NCBI GenBank assembly: GCA_017305135.1
Contig: JAFKNA010000011.1
Coordinates: 54,326 to 118,325, forward strand
Direction of reading: 5' to 3'
DNA length: 64,000 bases
DNA from: Lysobacterales bacterium
GTDB taxonomy: Bacteria > Pseudomonadota > Gammaproteobacteria > Xanthomonadales > Rhodanobacteraceae
Shown: in pieces, positions 29,939 through 39,277 of the stretch
Layout: each line of letters opens with the position of its first letter
Position numbering within the stretch: position 1 is the first letter of the stretch
Program-made: the position numbers and the translations under genes
Notes under the pieces: generated by a model
Database searches by the model: none
What the model saw: only the letters and a program-made list of their open reading frames with translations
Told to the model about the DNA's origin: nothing

Positions 29939-32373
29939 ACCACGCCGAGCGCCAGTCCACGTCGCGGGCGGGGGAGGGCGGGTTCGTACCCTCGCCCGAG
30001 CTGCTGGAGCGCATGCATGCGTGGTGGCGCGCGGCCAATTACCTCTCGGTCGGGCAGATCTACCTCAAGGGCAATCCGCTGCTGGAGGAGCCGCTCACGC
30101 TTGATCACATCAAGCCGCGCCTGCTCGGCCACTGGGGCACCACGCCCGGGCTCAATTTCCTCTACGTGCACCTCAACCGCCTGATCCGCGCGCACGATCT
30201 CGACATGATCTACATCACCGGCCCTGGCCACGGCGGGCCGGCGCTGAACGCCAGCACCTGGCTGGAGGGCAGCTACAGCGAGCTCTGGCCCGAAGTGACA
30301 CGGGATCGCGCCGGCATGGAACGCCTGTTCCGCCAGTTCTCCTGGCCCTATGGCGTGCCGAGCCATGCCGCGCCGCAGACGCCCGGCTCGATCAACGAGG
30401 GCGGCGAGCTCGGCTATTCGCTGCTGCATGCCTATGGCGCGGTGTTCGACAACCCGGACCTGATCGCGGCCTCCGTGATCGGCGACGGCGAGGCGGAAAC
30501 CGGCGCGCTGGCGGCGAGCTGGCACTCCAACAAGTTCCTTGACCCGGCCCGCGACGGCGCGGTGCTGCCGATCCTGCACCTCAACGGCTGGAAGATCGCC
30601 AATCCGACGATCCTCGCGCGCATTCCGCGCAGCGAGCTCATCGAGCTGATGCGGGGCTACGGCTACGAGCCGTACTTCGTTGCCGGTGACGAGCCCATGC
30701 AGGTACACCGCGAACTCGCCGCGACGCTCGACGCCATGCTCGCCGCGATCCGCTCGATCCAGGCGGCGACACGCAAGGGCGGCGCCGGCAGGTCAGCGGA
30801 GCGCCCGCGCTGGCCGATGCTGGTGTTCCAGACCCCCAAAGGCTGGACTGGGCCGAAGGAAGTCGATGGCAAGCCGGTCGAAGGCACCTGGCGTTCGCAC
30901 CAGGTGCCGCTGTCCGGACTCTTCTCCAACCCCGACCACCTCGCCCAGCTGGAGCGCTGGCTGAAGAGCTACCGCCCGCACGAGCTCTTCGATGACAAGG
31001 GTCGGCCGACCGCCGAAATCACCGCGCTGGCGCCGACCGGCACGCGCCGCATGGGCGCCAATCCGCACGCCAATGGCGGCCGGCTGCTGCAGCCGCTCGA
31101 GCTTCCCGATTTCCGCCAGTGCGCCGTCGAAGTGACCTCGCCAGGAAGCAGCGAAGCCGAATCGACCCGCGTGCTCGGGAAGTGGCTGGCGCAGGTCATG
31201 CGCGCCAACCTCGCGTCGCAAAACTTCCGCCTGTTCGGCCCCGACGAGACCGCCTCCAACCGCCTCGATGCGGTGTACGAAATCACCGACAAGACCTGGG
31301 TGGCCGAAACCGAGGCAGTCGACCAGCACCTCGCCCCTGACGGCCGCGTGATGGAGGTCCTGAGCGAGCAGCTCTGCCAAGGATGGCTGGAAGGCTATCT
31401 CCTCACCGGCCGGCACGGCTTCTTCTCCTGCTACGAAGCCTTCATCCACATCGTCGATTCGATGTTCAACCAGCACGCCAAGTGGCTGAAGATGTGCCGC
31501 GAGATCCCGTGGCGCGCGCCGATCGCCTCGCTCAATTACCTTCTGACCTCGCACGTCTGGCGCCAGGACCACAACGGCTTTTCGCACCAGGACCCGGGTT
31601 TCATCGACCACGTCGCCAACAAGAAATCCGACATCGTGCGCATCTATCTCGCGCCCGACGCCAACTGCCTGCTGTCGATCGCCGACCACTGCCTGCGCAG
31701 CCGCAACTACGTCAACCTGATCATCGCCGGCAAGCAGCCGGCCTGGCAGTGGCTGGACATGGACGCCGCGGTGGAGCACTGCCGCGTCGGCGCCGGCACC
31801 TGGGAGTGGGCCGGCAATGCCGGCGGCGAAGAGCCCGACGTCGTCATGGCCTGCTGCGGCGACGTGCCGACGCTGGAGACCCTCGCCGCGGTCACCCTGC
31901 TGCGCGAATACGCGCCGGGGCTGCGCATCCGCGTCGTCAACGTGCTCGATCTCATGACCTTGCAGACGCGCGACGAGCACCCGCACGGCCTCACCGACGA
32001 CACCTTCGACGCCATGTTCACGACCGGCAAGCCGGTGATCTTCGCCTTCCACGGCTACCCCGGCCTGATCCACCGCCTCACCTACCGCCGCCGCAACCAC
32101 GACAACTTCCATGTCCACGGCTATCGCGAAGAGGGCACCACCACCACGCCCTTCGACATGGTGGTGCTGAACGGCATGGACCGCTACACCCTTGCGCTGG
32201 CCGCGATCCGCTACACGTCGCGTTGCGACGCCGACGTGAAATCGGCGACCCGGCGCCATGCCGACACGATTGCCCGCCACCGCGAGTGGGTCATCGAGTA
32301 CGGCGAGGACCTGCCCGAAGTCCGCGACTGGAAGTGGACGCCCTGGCAGGCGCACCAACCGGGGCCGCACTGA
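29935..32373 (+). CDS. xfp: Xylulose-5-phosphate/fructose-6-phosphate phosphoketolase
   Basis: Phosphoketolase is a thiamine diphosphate enzyme that splits xylulose-5-P or fructose-6-P with phosphate, giving acetyl phosphate plus glyceraldehyde-3-P or erythrose-4-P. From ATG 29935 the product is 812 residues, the normal length. Motifs include [44 protein letters not shown], the ThDP motif [19 protein letters not shown], and [21 protein letters not shown]. It overlaps pgm by 4 nt and precedes tkt. It offers a glycolytic bypass yielding acetyl phosphate. Substrate preference cannot be read from sequence. Confidence 0.96.
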   Translation: MNHAERQSTSRAGEGGFVPSPELLERMHAWWRAANYLSVGQIYLKGNPLLEEPLTLDHIKPRLLGHWGTTPGLNFLYVHLNRLIRAHDLDMIYITGPGHGGPALNASTWLEGSYSELWPEVTRDRAGMERLFRQFSWPYGVPSHAAPQTPGSINEGGELGYSLLHAYGAVFDNPDLIAASVIGDGEAETGALAASWHSNKFLDPARDGAVLPILHLNGWKIANPTILARIPRSELIELMRGYGYEPYFVAGDEPMQVHRELAATLDAMLAAIRSIQAATRKGGAGRSAERPRWPMLVFQTPKGWTGPKEVDGKPVEGTWRSHQVPLSGLFSNPDHLAQLERWLKSYRPHELFDDKGRPTAEITALAPTGTRRMGANPHANGGRLLQPLELPDFRQCAVEVTSPGSSEAESTRVLGKWLAQVMRANLASQNFRLFGPDETASNRLDAVYEITDKTWVAETEAVDQHLAPDGRVMEVLSEQLCQGWLEGYLLTGRHGFFSCYEAFIHIVDSMFNQHAKWLKMCREIPWRAPIASLNYLLTSHVWRQDHNGFSHQDPGFIDHVANKKSDIVRIYLAPDANCLLSIADHCLRSRNYVNLIIAGKQPAWQWLDMDAAVEHCRVGAGTWEWAGNAGGEEPDVVMACCGDVPTLETLAAVTLLREYAPGLRIRVVNVLDLMTLQTRDEHPHGLTDDTFDAMFTTGKPVIFAFHGYPGLIHRLTYRRRNHDNFHVHGYREEGTTTTPFDMVVLNGMDRYTLALAAIRYTSRCDADVKSATRRHADTIARHREWVIEYGEDLPEVRDWKWTPWQAHQPGPH

Positions 32374-32387
32374 ATCGAGGAATTCCC

Positions 32388-34430
32388 ATGCCACACGATC
32401 TAGACCAGCAATGCATCAACACCCTGCGCTTCCTGTCCGTGGACATGGTGCAGAAGGCCGACAGCGGCCACCCCGGCCTGCCGCTCGGCGCCGCGCCCAT
32501 GGCCTACGTGCTGTGGACGCGCTTCATGAAGTACAACCCGGCCAATCCGTCGTGGGCCGACCGCGACCGCTTCGTGCTGTCGGCCGGGCACGGCTCGGCG
32601 CTCCTCTACAGCCTGCTCTACATGACCGGCTACGACCTCTCGCTGGATGACATCAAGCAGTTCCGCCAGTGGGGCAGCAAGACGCCGGGACATCCCGAGC
32701 GCGAGCATGCACCGGGCGTGGAGGTCACCACCGGCCCGCTCGGCCAGGGTTTCGGCAATGCGGTCGGCATGGCAATCGCCGAGGCCCAGCTCGCCGCCCG
32801 CTACAACCGCGACGGGCACGCCATCGTCGACCACTACACCTATGTTCTCGCCAGCGACGGCGACCTCATGGAAGGCGTCGCCTCGGAAGCCGCATCGCTC
32901 GCGGGCCATCTGCAGCTCGGAAAGCTGATCGTGCTCTACGACGACAACTACGTGACGCTCGCCGCGGGCACGCCCATCACCTTCACCGAAGATCGCGCCG
33001 AGCGCTTCCGCGCCTACGGCTGGCATACGGTCGAAGTCTCCGACGGCAACGACTGCGCGGCCATCCATGCGGCCATCGAGGAAGCGCGCAACGAGACCCA
33101 TTGCCCGTCGCTGATCCTCATCCGCACCCACATCGGTTACGGCTCGCCCGAGCAGGACAGCTACAAGGCGCACGGCTCGCCACTCGGCGTGGAGGACGTG
33201 AAGCGCACCAAGGAGAACCTCCGCTGGCCGACCGAGCCGCCGTTCCTGGTGCCCGACGAGGCGCTGGCACACATGCGCGAGGCGAAGGAGCGTGGCGCGA
33301 ACGAGGAGCAGCGCTGGAACGACGCGATGGCCGCCTTCGGCAAGGCCTATCCGGACCTCGCCGCGGAACTGGACCGCAGCCAGCGTGGGGTGCTTCCGGA
33401 CGGCTGGGATGCCGACATCCCGACATTCCCGGCCGACGCCAAGGGCATGGCCACGCGCGTTGCCGGCGGCAAGGTGATGAACGCGATCGCACCCAAGCTG
33501 CCGCAGCTGAGCGGCGGTTCCGCCGACCTCGATCCCTCCACCAAGACCGCGCTCAAGGGGCTCGGAGACTTCAATGTTCCGCCGGTGCCGGGCGAGGACG
33601 AGCAGGGCTCCGATGGCGGCGGCTGGAGCCGCTCGGGCCGGAACATCCATTTCGGCGTGCGCGAACATGCCATGGCGGCGATCTGCAACGGCATGGCCGC
33701 GCACGGCGCGTTCATCCCGTTCGGCGCCACCTTCCTGATCTTTTCGGACTACCTGCGCCCGGCGCTGCGGCTTGCCGCGCTCAGCCACCTGCACGTCATC
33801 CAGGTGTTCACCCACGACAGCATCGCACTCGGCGAGGACGGCCCGACGCACCAGCCGGTCGAGCAACTGGCCAACCTGCGTGCGATCCCGAACCTCACCC
33901 TGATCCGCCCGGCCGACGCCAACGAAACCGCCGTCGCCTGGTGCGTCGCCATCGAGGCCGAACGCAAACCGGTCTGCTTTGCCCTCAGCCGCCAAGACGT
34001 GCCGACGCTGGACCGCAGCACCCTCGCCGCAGCCGACGGGCTGCGCAAGGGCGCCTACACCCTGCGCGACGCGGACGGCGGCAAGCCCGCGCTGATCCTG
34101 ATCGGCACCGGCGCGGAAGTCGGCCTGGTCCTCAAGGCCGCCGACCGCCTGGCCGGCGAAGGCGTCGCGGTGCGCTGCGTATCCATGCCGAGCTGGGATC
34201 TATTCGATGCCCAGGACGAGAGCTACCGCCATTCCGTACTGCCGGCGAACGTTCCCAAACTCGCTGTCGAAGCCGGCAGCCCGCAGGGCTGGCACAAGTA
34301 CGTCGGCGACCACGGCGCCATCATCGGCGTCGAGACATTCGGCGCCTCGGCCCCCGGCGAAACCGTGCTCGAGAACTACGGCTTCACCGTCGACAACGTC
34401 TGCGCCCGCGCCCGCGCGCTCCTGTCGTAG
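32388..34430 (+). CDS. tkt: Transketolase
   Basis: Transketolase moves two-carbon units between ketose and aldose phosphates using thiamine diphosphate. The frame is open far upstream inside xfp, but ATG 32388 begins the canonical [36 protein letters not shown], giving 680 residues. Motifs: [79 protein letters not shown] and [21 protein letters not shown]. It starts 14 nt after xfp and closes the pgi-pgm-xfp-tkt operon. Confidence 0.97.
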   Translation: MPHDLDQQCINTLRFLSVDMVQKADSGHPGLPLGAAPMAYVLWTRFMKYNPANPSWADRDRFVLSAGHGSALLYSLLYMTGYDLSLDDIKQFRQWGSKTPGHPEREHAPGVEVTTGPLGQGFGNAVGMAIAEAQLAARYNRDGHAIVDHYTYVLASDGDLMEGVASEAASLAGHLQLGKLIVLYDDNYVTLAAGTPITFTEDRAERFRAYGWHTVEVSDGNDCAAIHAAIEEARNETHCPSLILIRTHIGYGSPEQDSYKAHGSPLGVEDVKRTKENLRWPTEPPFLVPDEALAHMREAKERGANEEQRWNDAMAAFGKAYPDLAAELDRSQRGVLPDGWDADIPTFPADAKGMATRVAGGKVMNAIAPKLPQLSGGSADLDPSTKTALKGLGDFNVPPVPGEDEQGSDGGGWSRSGRNIHFGVREHAMAAICNGMAAHGAFIPFGATFLIFSDYLRPALRLAALSHLHVIQVFTHDSIALGEDGPTHQPVEQLANLRAIPNLTLIRPADANETAVAWCVAIEAERKPVCFALSRQDVPTLDRSTLAAADGLRKGAYTLRDADGGKPALILIGTGAEVGLVLKAADRLAGEGVAVRCVSMPSWDLFDAQDESYRHSVLPANVPKLAVEAGSPQGWHKYVGDHGAIIGVETFGASAPGETVLENYGFTVDNVCARARALLS

Positions 34431-34463
34431 CCGCGCTCCCGTACCCGGCCCGAAGCCCGCACG

Positions 34464-34577
34464 CTGTAGGCGCGCACCCTATGCGCGACCCGCGGGCCCG
34501 CCACACCCGTAGGAGCGCCCTCGGGCGCGACCGCGGGCCGCAACGCAGCCGTCCAAGAGCGCACCCTGTGCGCGACC
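34464..34577. repeat. Three tandem TAGGAGCGCAC-type repeats
   Basis: Copies begin at about 34465 (TGTAGGCGCGCACCCTATGC), 34509 (GTAGGAGCGCCCTCGGGCGC) and 34553 (CCAAGAGCGCACCCTGTGCG), all in the same orientation and each ending GCGCGACC. The spacing is 44 nt each time. They fill most of the tkt to DUF2945 interval. Each is an internal palindrome. Confidence 0.75.
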
Positions 34578-34610
34578 CGACGCGTCACCTTGCCAGAGGA
34601 GAACCAACCC

Positions 34611-35030
34611 ATGACCAGCAAATTCAACATCGGCGACCACGTCCGCTGGAACTCCGAAGCCGGCCACGTCTCCGGAAAGATCATCAAGGTCCACACCAGC
34701 GACTTCGACTACAAGGGCCACACCCACCGCGCCAGCAAGGACGACCCGCAATACGAGATCAAGAGCGACAAGACCGACCACATCGCCGCGCACAAGGGCT
34801 CGGCGCTGCACAAGATCGACTCGGGAACCTCTGAACAAGCCGTCGTCGGCAAACGCCGTGCTCAGAGTCTTTGCAGCTCATTGAGGCCACTGGATACTCG
34901 CTGCGCTCGCCCCTTTGGGGGCCGCCCGTCGGGCGTTCTGCGGCCCTCGCCCTGTCCGGCTTTCGCCGGAATGACGAGACTTGATGCTCCGCAACGTGTT
35001 CAGGCCTTCCCCAGGTCCGTCTTACGGTAG
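34611..35030 (+). CDS. DUF2945 (Tudor-like hypervirulence-associated) protein with repeat-derived C-terminal extension
   Basis: Residues 1-70 match the DUF2945 family: FNIGDHVRWNSEAGHVSGKIIKVHT, YKGHTHRASKDDPQYEIKSDKTDHIAAHKGSALHKI. DUF2945 proteins are normally about 65-75 residues and Tudor-like; function unknown. Here the frame continues for roughly 65 further residues through intergenic repeat DNA (including PCPAFAGMTRL, the translation of a REPIN-like repeat), ending at 35030. The original C-terminus was therefore probably replaced by repeat sequence. ATG 34611 is preceded by the Shine-Dalgarno GAGGAGAA. Confidence 0.75.
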   Translation: MTSKFNIGDHVRWNSEAGHVSGKIIKVHTSDFDYKGHTHRASKDDPQYEIKSDKTDHIAAHKGSALHKIDSGTSEQAVVGKRRAQSLCSSLRPLDTRCARPFGGRPSGVLRPSPCPAFAGMTRLDAPQRVQAFPRSVLR

Positions 35031-35330
35031 CCATGACACGACGCCATGGCCGAAAGCGGCGCTCGAGCACGTGCAGCTTCCCTCCGGAGTGCTGGCCCCA
35101 GCACCTTCTTCCCGCTTTCCGGAGTTGCACAGGTTCGTCATCCCGGCGAAGGCCGGGATCCATTTTCATCTTCGCGGTTAGCAGCCGTGAAACGAACATG
35201 GCTGCCCCTTTCCGCGGGCATGACGTCAGGGCTCTTGCGCGCTTTGAGCCTTCGCCGGCTCCGTACTCCGGGAATGGCCGAGCCCCAGCTCGGCCGCCGT
35301 CAGCTGGCAGCCGCGTGTGACTTAATTACC
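34957..35330. repeat. Cluster of dispersed repeats
   Basis: The stretch holds an inverse copy at 34957-34980 (GTCCGGCTTTCGCCGGAATG), then a REPIN-like pair. Its left half, 35138-35168, reads GTCATCCCGGCGAAGGCCGG then GATCCATTTTC, and its right half, 35207-35225, reads TTTCCGCGGGCATGACGTC. The 20-nt palindrome GGCCGAGCCCCAGCTCGGCC follows at 35276-35295 and is identical to one at 14255. I see no credible gene between 35031 and 35370. It marks the boundary between core DNA and the integron-like block. Confidence 0.7.
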
Positions 35331-35370
35331 TCCATCCCCTTTTTCCGCTTTTTCGCCGGCCTTTTTCGCG

Positions 35371-36950
35371 TCAACCATCAGCCGCTTGTTGGCGCGCGAG
35401 CCTTTGCTTTTGGCCCACCAGTAGCCCCGCAAACTCGTCGAACGCCGATAGCTCGTCGATTTGCGCTTTTGCCCGTGTAAGCTCACCCTCGTCGATCAGA
35501 GCATCGACAAACAGTAGGCGCGTCGCGACGCTGTGTGAACCGGCATCACGCAAGAGCTGATTTATGTACGGGATGAATTTTTCTCTCTGGCCAGACAAGC
35601 GAAGCAGCCCAGCATACGTTACCCGCAAGGGCAGATCGTTGGGTCGGACACTCAGCGCCCGCTCCGCAAAACCTAGACCCTCTTGAGCCGACGGCTTTCC
35701 GTTCTTTCCGAAATCCATACACTCGATAGCGACGAGTCGGCAGGCCTCAGCGTGATTGTGCATTAGCTCCCAATTGTGCGGGTACCTTTCGAGCGCGTGT
35801 GATGTTACCCGATAGGCCTCGCGCGGATCCTTTGTCATGAGGTAAAGACTGAGGTTCACGTACACGACTTCCATCGACGGCGCACCGCTACTGCCCCATG
35901 GTGCGAGCTGCAGACTGAGCCGTGCTGAGGCAATTGCCTCGTCAACCCGCCCCGCGGAGAACATGAGCTCAGCCAAATTTGTCCTAGCCGCCAGGTTCCA
36001 AGGGTTCGCTCTGAGAATGCTGTCCAGAACTTGTACAGCCTCTTCGGGCTTTCCAGCTTGCGCCAACACCGAAGCCCGATTTACTTCCCGAACGGCTAAG
36101 TCCTCATCACTCAGCGCTGCAGTCTGCTGGAATCCCTTGCTTGCGAAGGCCTCAAGCAGACTGTCGACGGTTGGACGAGCGGATGGAGATTTCGCGAGAC
36201 ATGCGGAAATAGCATGTCGCAGCCACGACGGAATGCTAATGCGCTCTTTGAGAGTGAAGCGCTCGCGCGCATACAGAATACACCGCGCGTATTCTTGAAC
36301 CGTATCACCACTCCAAGGCAGCCTGCCGACGACAATCTCGTAAAGTAGTACGCCGAATGAAAAGACGTCAGTTTTCACCGAAACGTCGGCATGCGCAAGT
36401 TGTTCGGGTGCCATATACAGGAGTGTACCCGAAATGTTGGGCAACGAGACTCGGAGTGTTGGGTTGCCCTGCAAGTCTGCTTTAGCCACCAGGTGTGATA
36501 TGCCGAAGTCGGAGACCGCAGCACGCTGCTCGGTTGATATAAGTACGTTGTCTGGTTTCAGATCAAGGTGCAGGATGCCATTGGCGTGAATGTGTTGTAA
36601 CCCACGAAGTATCTGTTCGGCTAGGAGAAGTCTTTCCTTAGATCCGCAGCCGACTTGCATCGCGGAGCGTAGACTCGACGGATAGAACGGGAGCAAAATG
36701 CCAGGCCCTACGTCCGATGCGCTATACCCCTCGACCTCGACCACGTGTGGGTGCGGTGGCAGCCTACTTAGTGCGTGGACCTCGGTAATGACCGACTCAT
36801 GTGATTCGATGCCCTGCTTGAGCACCTTGAGGGCGTACGTCGGCGCGCCCTTTCGTTCGCGAGAATTAGAACCTCCGCGAAGCCGCCTTCCTTCCTGCCC
36901 AGCAGGCCGACCTGGCCCGGTCCTAAAATTTCAACGTAGATAGATTGCAT
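35371..36950 (-). pseudogene. Cassette-borne Ser/Thr protein kinase with TPRs, frameshifted near 36852
   Basis: The long frame (36825-35371, 484 residues) holds most of a protein kinase: HANGILHLDLKPDNVLIS catalytic loop, SDFGISHL, GTLLYMAPEQLAHADVSVKTDVFSFGVLLYEIVVGRLPW, then TPR-like helices (for example VLAQAGKPEEAVQVLDSILRANP). It lacks the glycine loop. That loop lies just upstream in another frame: ATG 36950, MQSIYVEILGPGQ, then RKEGGFAEVLILANE. Stepping back one base after the GAA codon near 36852 joins it to KGAPTYALKVLKQG, restoring the VxK lysine. So one base is missing, or the ribosome shifts by -1. A GGGAAG Shine-Dalgarno precedes ATG 36950. It lies directly downstream of an attC site and has no recognisable attC of its own. 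Confidence 0.75.
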
Positions 36951-37003
36951 GCAAATGCTTCCCACTCTAAACGTGCCACGGTTGCCTGACGCTACCCGAA
37001 GGG

Positions 37004-37061
37004 GCACAACACTTGAGTTAAGCCGCGCCGCGAAGCGGTCGGCTTGGACGAATTGTTAGGC
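37004..37061 (-). other. Integron attC recombination site (downstream of HEPN-like cassette gene)
   Basis: Read on the minus strand the 58-nt element starts with the core GCCTAAC at 37061-37055 and continues AATTCGTCCAAGCCG. Its central stem is ACCGCTTCGCGGCGCGGCTT, then AACTCAAGTGTTGTGC, ending at 37004. Arms and centre closely match the aadA-type 59-base element. The 3' core GTTGTGC departs from the GTTRRRY consensus at one position. It begins 6 nt after the stop codon of the 193-residue gene, exactly where a cassette's attC belongs. Confidence 0.85.
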
Positions 37062-37067
37062 CCCGGC

Positions 37068-37649
37068 TTATACGTTCCGGAAATCCGGAAGGATGTAGCC
37101 AGGACGGACATCCGTGCGTTCTCTGTGATTTAGGTCCGGGTCGAGTGTGAGGAGACCTGGCCACGGGCGTGCCGTATTCGCCCTTAGCTCATTGTGGTAG
37201 AGATAGCAAACCAGCGTGAACAACCCGGCTACAGAGTGAAGCGCATTGTGCAACGTGGCAGACGGGAAGTTCTTGCCGCGCTCGTGCTTGATGTCGTTGT
37301 ACGCACGCCACCATAATGGGTTCCTTCCATCATGCCACTCGCGCCAAGGCAGCATGCTAAAGCCATATCTTGGCACTTGGATCTGCAAGAACGGCAATTC
37401 GGGGAAGCGTGGTGCAAGCGCGGAGCGGTAGCCATCAATATTGCGAGGCGCGATTTCTAATTGATGGGTTTCGCACAAGACCTTGGCGAGCACATCAACC
37501 TCTGAGCCAGCAGCCAGCAAGATGCGGGCGAACTCGATCGAGAACGTTCCGAAGTTTGCTTTGGTCGGCTCGACGTAGCGACTTGTACGCTCAAGGTCGG
37601 CTTCCAAAGCGACAAAGTACTGCCAGTAATGAAGATTCAGTTGCGACAT
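37068..37649 (-). CDS. HEPN-like cassette protein of unknown function
   Basis: The 193-residue product is mostly helical: MSQLNLHYWQYFVALEADLERTSRYV, then TFSIEFARILLAAGSEVDVLAKVLC, and a C-terminal part with WWRAYNDIKHERGKNFPSATLHNALHSVAGLFTLVCYLYHN. RAYNDIKH fits the Rx4-6H spacing of HEPN domains, and the YNxxKH plus following helix is a familiar feature of uncharacterised HEPN-fold proteins. Assignment is tentative. The gene is flanked on both sides by attC sites and starts 13 nt after the 3' core of the upstream one, so it is a complete integron cassette. Base composition is clearly lower in GC than the flanks. Confidence 0.6.
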   Translation of the reverse strand: MSQLNLHYWQYFVALEADLERTSRYVEPTKANFGTFSIEFARILLAAGSEVDVLAKVLCETHQLEIAPRNIDGYRSALAPRFPELPFLQIQVPRYGFSMLPWREWHDGRNPLWWRAYNDIKHERGKNFPSATLHNALHSVAGLFTLVCYLYHNELRANTARPWPGLLTLDPDLNHRERTDVRPGYILPDFRNV

Positions 37650-37661
37650 TGTTGTTCTGGG

Positions 37662-37724
37662 GTCTAACGCTGGAGTTAAGCGGCGCGCGGCTTTTCGCGC
37701 GTCCGCTTGGGCGAGTGGTTAGGC
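37662..37724 (-). other. Integron attC recombination site (between membrane-protein and HEPN-like cassettes)
   Basis: On the minus strand this 63-nt element begins GCCTAACCACTCGCCCAAGC, has a central palindrome GACGCGCGAAAAGCCGCGCG, and ends CGCTTAACTCCAGCGTTAGAC. Both core sites are perfect: GCCTAAC at 37724-37718 and GTTAGAC (GTTRRRY) at 37668-37662. The arms can pair as in known attC hairpins. The TAA stop of the upstream 88-residue gene is formed inside the first core site. This is the clearest of the recombination sites. Confidence 0.9.
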
Positions 37725-37985
37725 TTGCTCTGAGCCTGACCAATTTACCCAGAAACGCCGCACTAAGATAAATACGAGCGCGCCGCCAATGAGAGCGAAA
37801 ATGAAATTGCTCGCAACATAGGCCAAGATAAACATAAACAAGGAGAACAGAGTTAGATTGAACTCCAGCGCTCCATGATAGCGCAGATGCCTCTCAGTGC
37901 AACGACAGTTATCGGAATACACGTTGGATACGACCCAACTGACTCCAACGGATAGAATAATTGCAACTACATACCAAAGAATCAT
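37719..37985 (-). CDS. Small cassette-borne membrane protein
   Basis: The 88-residue product has two or three hydrophobic segments: MILWYVVAIILSVGVSWVVSNVY at the N-terminus, and TLFSLFMFILAYVASNFIFALIGGALVFILV near the C-terminus. A short cysteine-containing loop, SDNCRCTERHLRYH, lies between them. No family is recognised. Its stop codon is within the R'' core of the following attC, typical of a cassette gene. It starts 26 nt from a GTTAGGC core site at 38012-38018. Translation may use sequences within the cassette boundary (CAGGGGGAAGCTC before the ATG, good Shine-Dalgarno). Confidence 0.65.
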   Translation of the reverse strand: MILWYVVAIILSVGVSWVVSNVYSDNCRCTERHLRYHGALEFNLTLFSLFMFILAYVASNFIFALIGGALVFILVRRFWVNWSGSEQA

Positions 37986-38011
37986 GAGCTTCCCCCTGTG
38001 CCGCAGTTGAA

Positions 38012-38060
38012 GCCTAACTACTATTCGATCCCAAACTGACGTGTAATCCCGCAGCCTAAC
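38012..38060 (-). other. attI-like or degenerate attC boundary of the cassette array
   Basis: On the minus strand two perfect GTTAGGC core sites occur 42 nt apart, at 38060-38054 (preceded by CCGC) and at 38018-38012. A related ATTAGGC lies at 38131-38125. The phrase TTAGGCTGCGGGATTA is partly repeated around the outer sites. The inner GTTAGGC is the 5' boundary of the membrane-protein cassette, so this segment is either an attI site or the remains of another cassette. The arms do not fold into an obvious attC. Confidence 0.5.
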
Positions 38061-38259
38061 GCGGCTTTGCCATGTTCCGCAATGCCGGTCCGCGCCGCTG
38101 TATCAACCCCTTACTCAGAGCTTGCAGCCTAATCCCGCAGCATCTGCAGGACCCCGTCCTCCCGATCGTCCCACCGGCTCGCGCCCATTGCAACTTCAGC
38201 GCCGGGCTGTCGCACTGACGCCCCTTGCCAATCCCGCACCCGCCCCGACCTTGCCTTAC

Positions 38260-39240
38260 ATGATTCCCCTCTCCATCCTTGACCTCGCCCCCATCACCGA
38301 AGGCGGTTCGGCCGCCGAGTCCTTTGCCAATACCGTGGACCTCGCCCGCCAGGCCGACGCATGGGGCTTCAATCGTTTCTGGATGGCCGAGCACCATGGC
38401 ATGCCGGGCATTGCCAGTGCGGCGACCTCGGTGCTGATCGGGCATGTGGCCGGGCATACCTCGCGCATCCGTGTCGGTGCCGGTGGGATCATGCTGCCGA
38501 ACCACGCGCCGCTGGTGATTGCCGAGCAGTTCGGGACGCTCGAGGCGCTGTATCCCGGGCGCATCGATCTTGGGCTTGGCCGCGCGCCGGGTTCGGATCG
38601 GGCCACCATGCGGGCGCTGCGGCGGAACCTGGAAAGCAGCGCCGATGATTTCCCGCAGGATGTGATGGAGCTCATGGCCTATTTCGATGGCGAGGGGCCG
38701 GTGCCGGCGGTGCCGGGCGGTGGGCAGCGGGTGCCGATCTGGATTCTGGGTTCGAGCCTGTTTGGCGCGCAGCTTGCGGCGGCGCTCGGGCTGCCTTACG
38801 CGTTCGCCTCGCATTTCGCACCGGCGCAGATGCTGGATGCGATTGCCGTCTATCGGCGCACGTTCCGGCCCTCGCGCTTTCTGGATGCGCCGTATGTGAT
38901 GCTCGGCTACAACGTGTTTGCGGCCGATACGGATGACGAGGCGCGCTATCTCGCGACATCGTGGCAGCAGTCGTTCGTGCGTTTGCGCACCGGCCATCCC
39001 GGGCGCCTGCCGCCGCCGGTGCGGGGCTACGCCGAGTCGCTGCCTTCGCAGGCGCAGGCGCTGCTCGAGCATGTGTTGTCGTGCACGGCGATCGGGTCGC
39101 CTGCGAGCGTCGCCCGCCAGATCCATGCGTTCATCGACCGGACCGGCGCGGATGAGCTCATCATCACCAGCAACATGTTTGACCATGCGGCACGGCTGCG
39201 TTCGCATGAGATCGTGGCGGGGTTGATTGGGGGCGCGTAG
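38260..39240 (+). CDS. LLM-class flavin-dependent oxidoreductase
   Basis: The 326-residue product is a bacterial luciferase-like monooxygenase: [64 protein letters not shown], followed by [39 protein letters not shown]. This N-terminus is characteristic of the MsnO8/YhbW-type subgroup. ATG 38260 starts the conserved domain; the upstream extension to 38122 overlaps the integron boundary and is not conserved-looking. Natural substrate is unknown. Confidence 0.9.
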   Translation: MIPLSILDLAPITEGGSAAESFANTVDLARQADAWGFNRFWMAEHHGMPGIASAATSVLIGHVAGHTSRIRVGAGGIMLPNHAPLVIAEQFGTLEALYPGRIDLGLGRAPGSDRATMRALRRNLESSADDFPQDVMELMAYFDGEGPVPAVPGGGQRVPIWILGSSLFGAQLAAALGLPYAFASHFAPAQMLDAIAVYRRTFRPSRFLDAPYVMLGYNVFAADTDDEARYLATSWQQSFVRLRTGHPGRLPPPVRGYAESLPSQAQALLEHVLSCTAIGSPASVARQIHAFIDRTGADELIITSNMFDHAARLRSHEIVAGLIGGA

Positions 39241-39277
39241 GGCCTGGTTCGATCGCTGCCGAGAGGCAGTCGCCATT

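Noticed and set aside
30793-32394. A 533-codon minus-strand open frame inside phosphoketolase.
   Set aside because: High GC leaves antisense frames open. The plus-strand product has all thiamine-diphosphate enzyme motifs, and the antisense one has none.
32669-34834. A 721-codon plus-strand frame overlapping transketolase.
   Set aside because: It is a +1 shadow with Arg/Pro-rich low-complexity sequence. The tkt frame carries all conserved motifs.
36845-36860. Programmed -1 ribosomal frameshift in the kinase.
   Set aside because: The site lacks a classical X-XXY-YYZ slippery heptamer and I see no clear downstream pseudoknot, so a simple deletion or sequence error is preferred; kept only as an open alternative.
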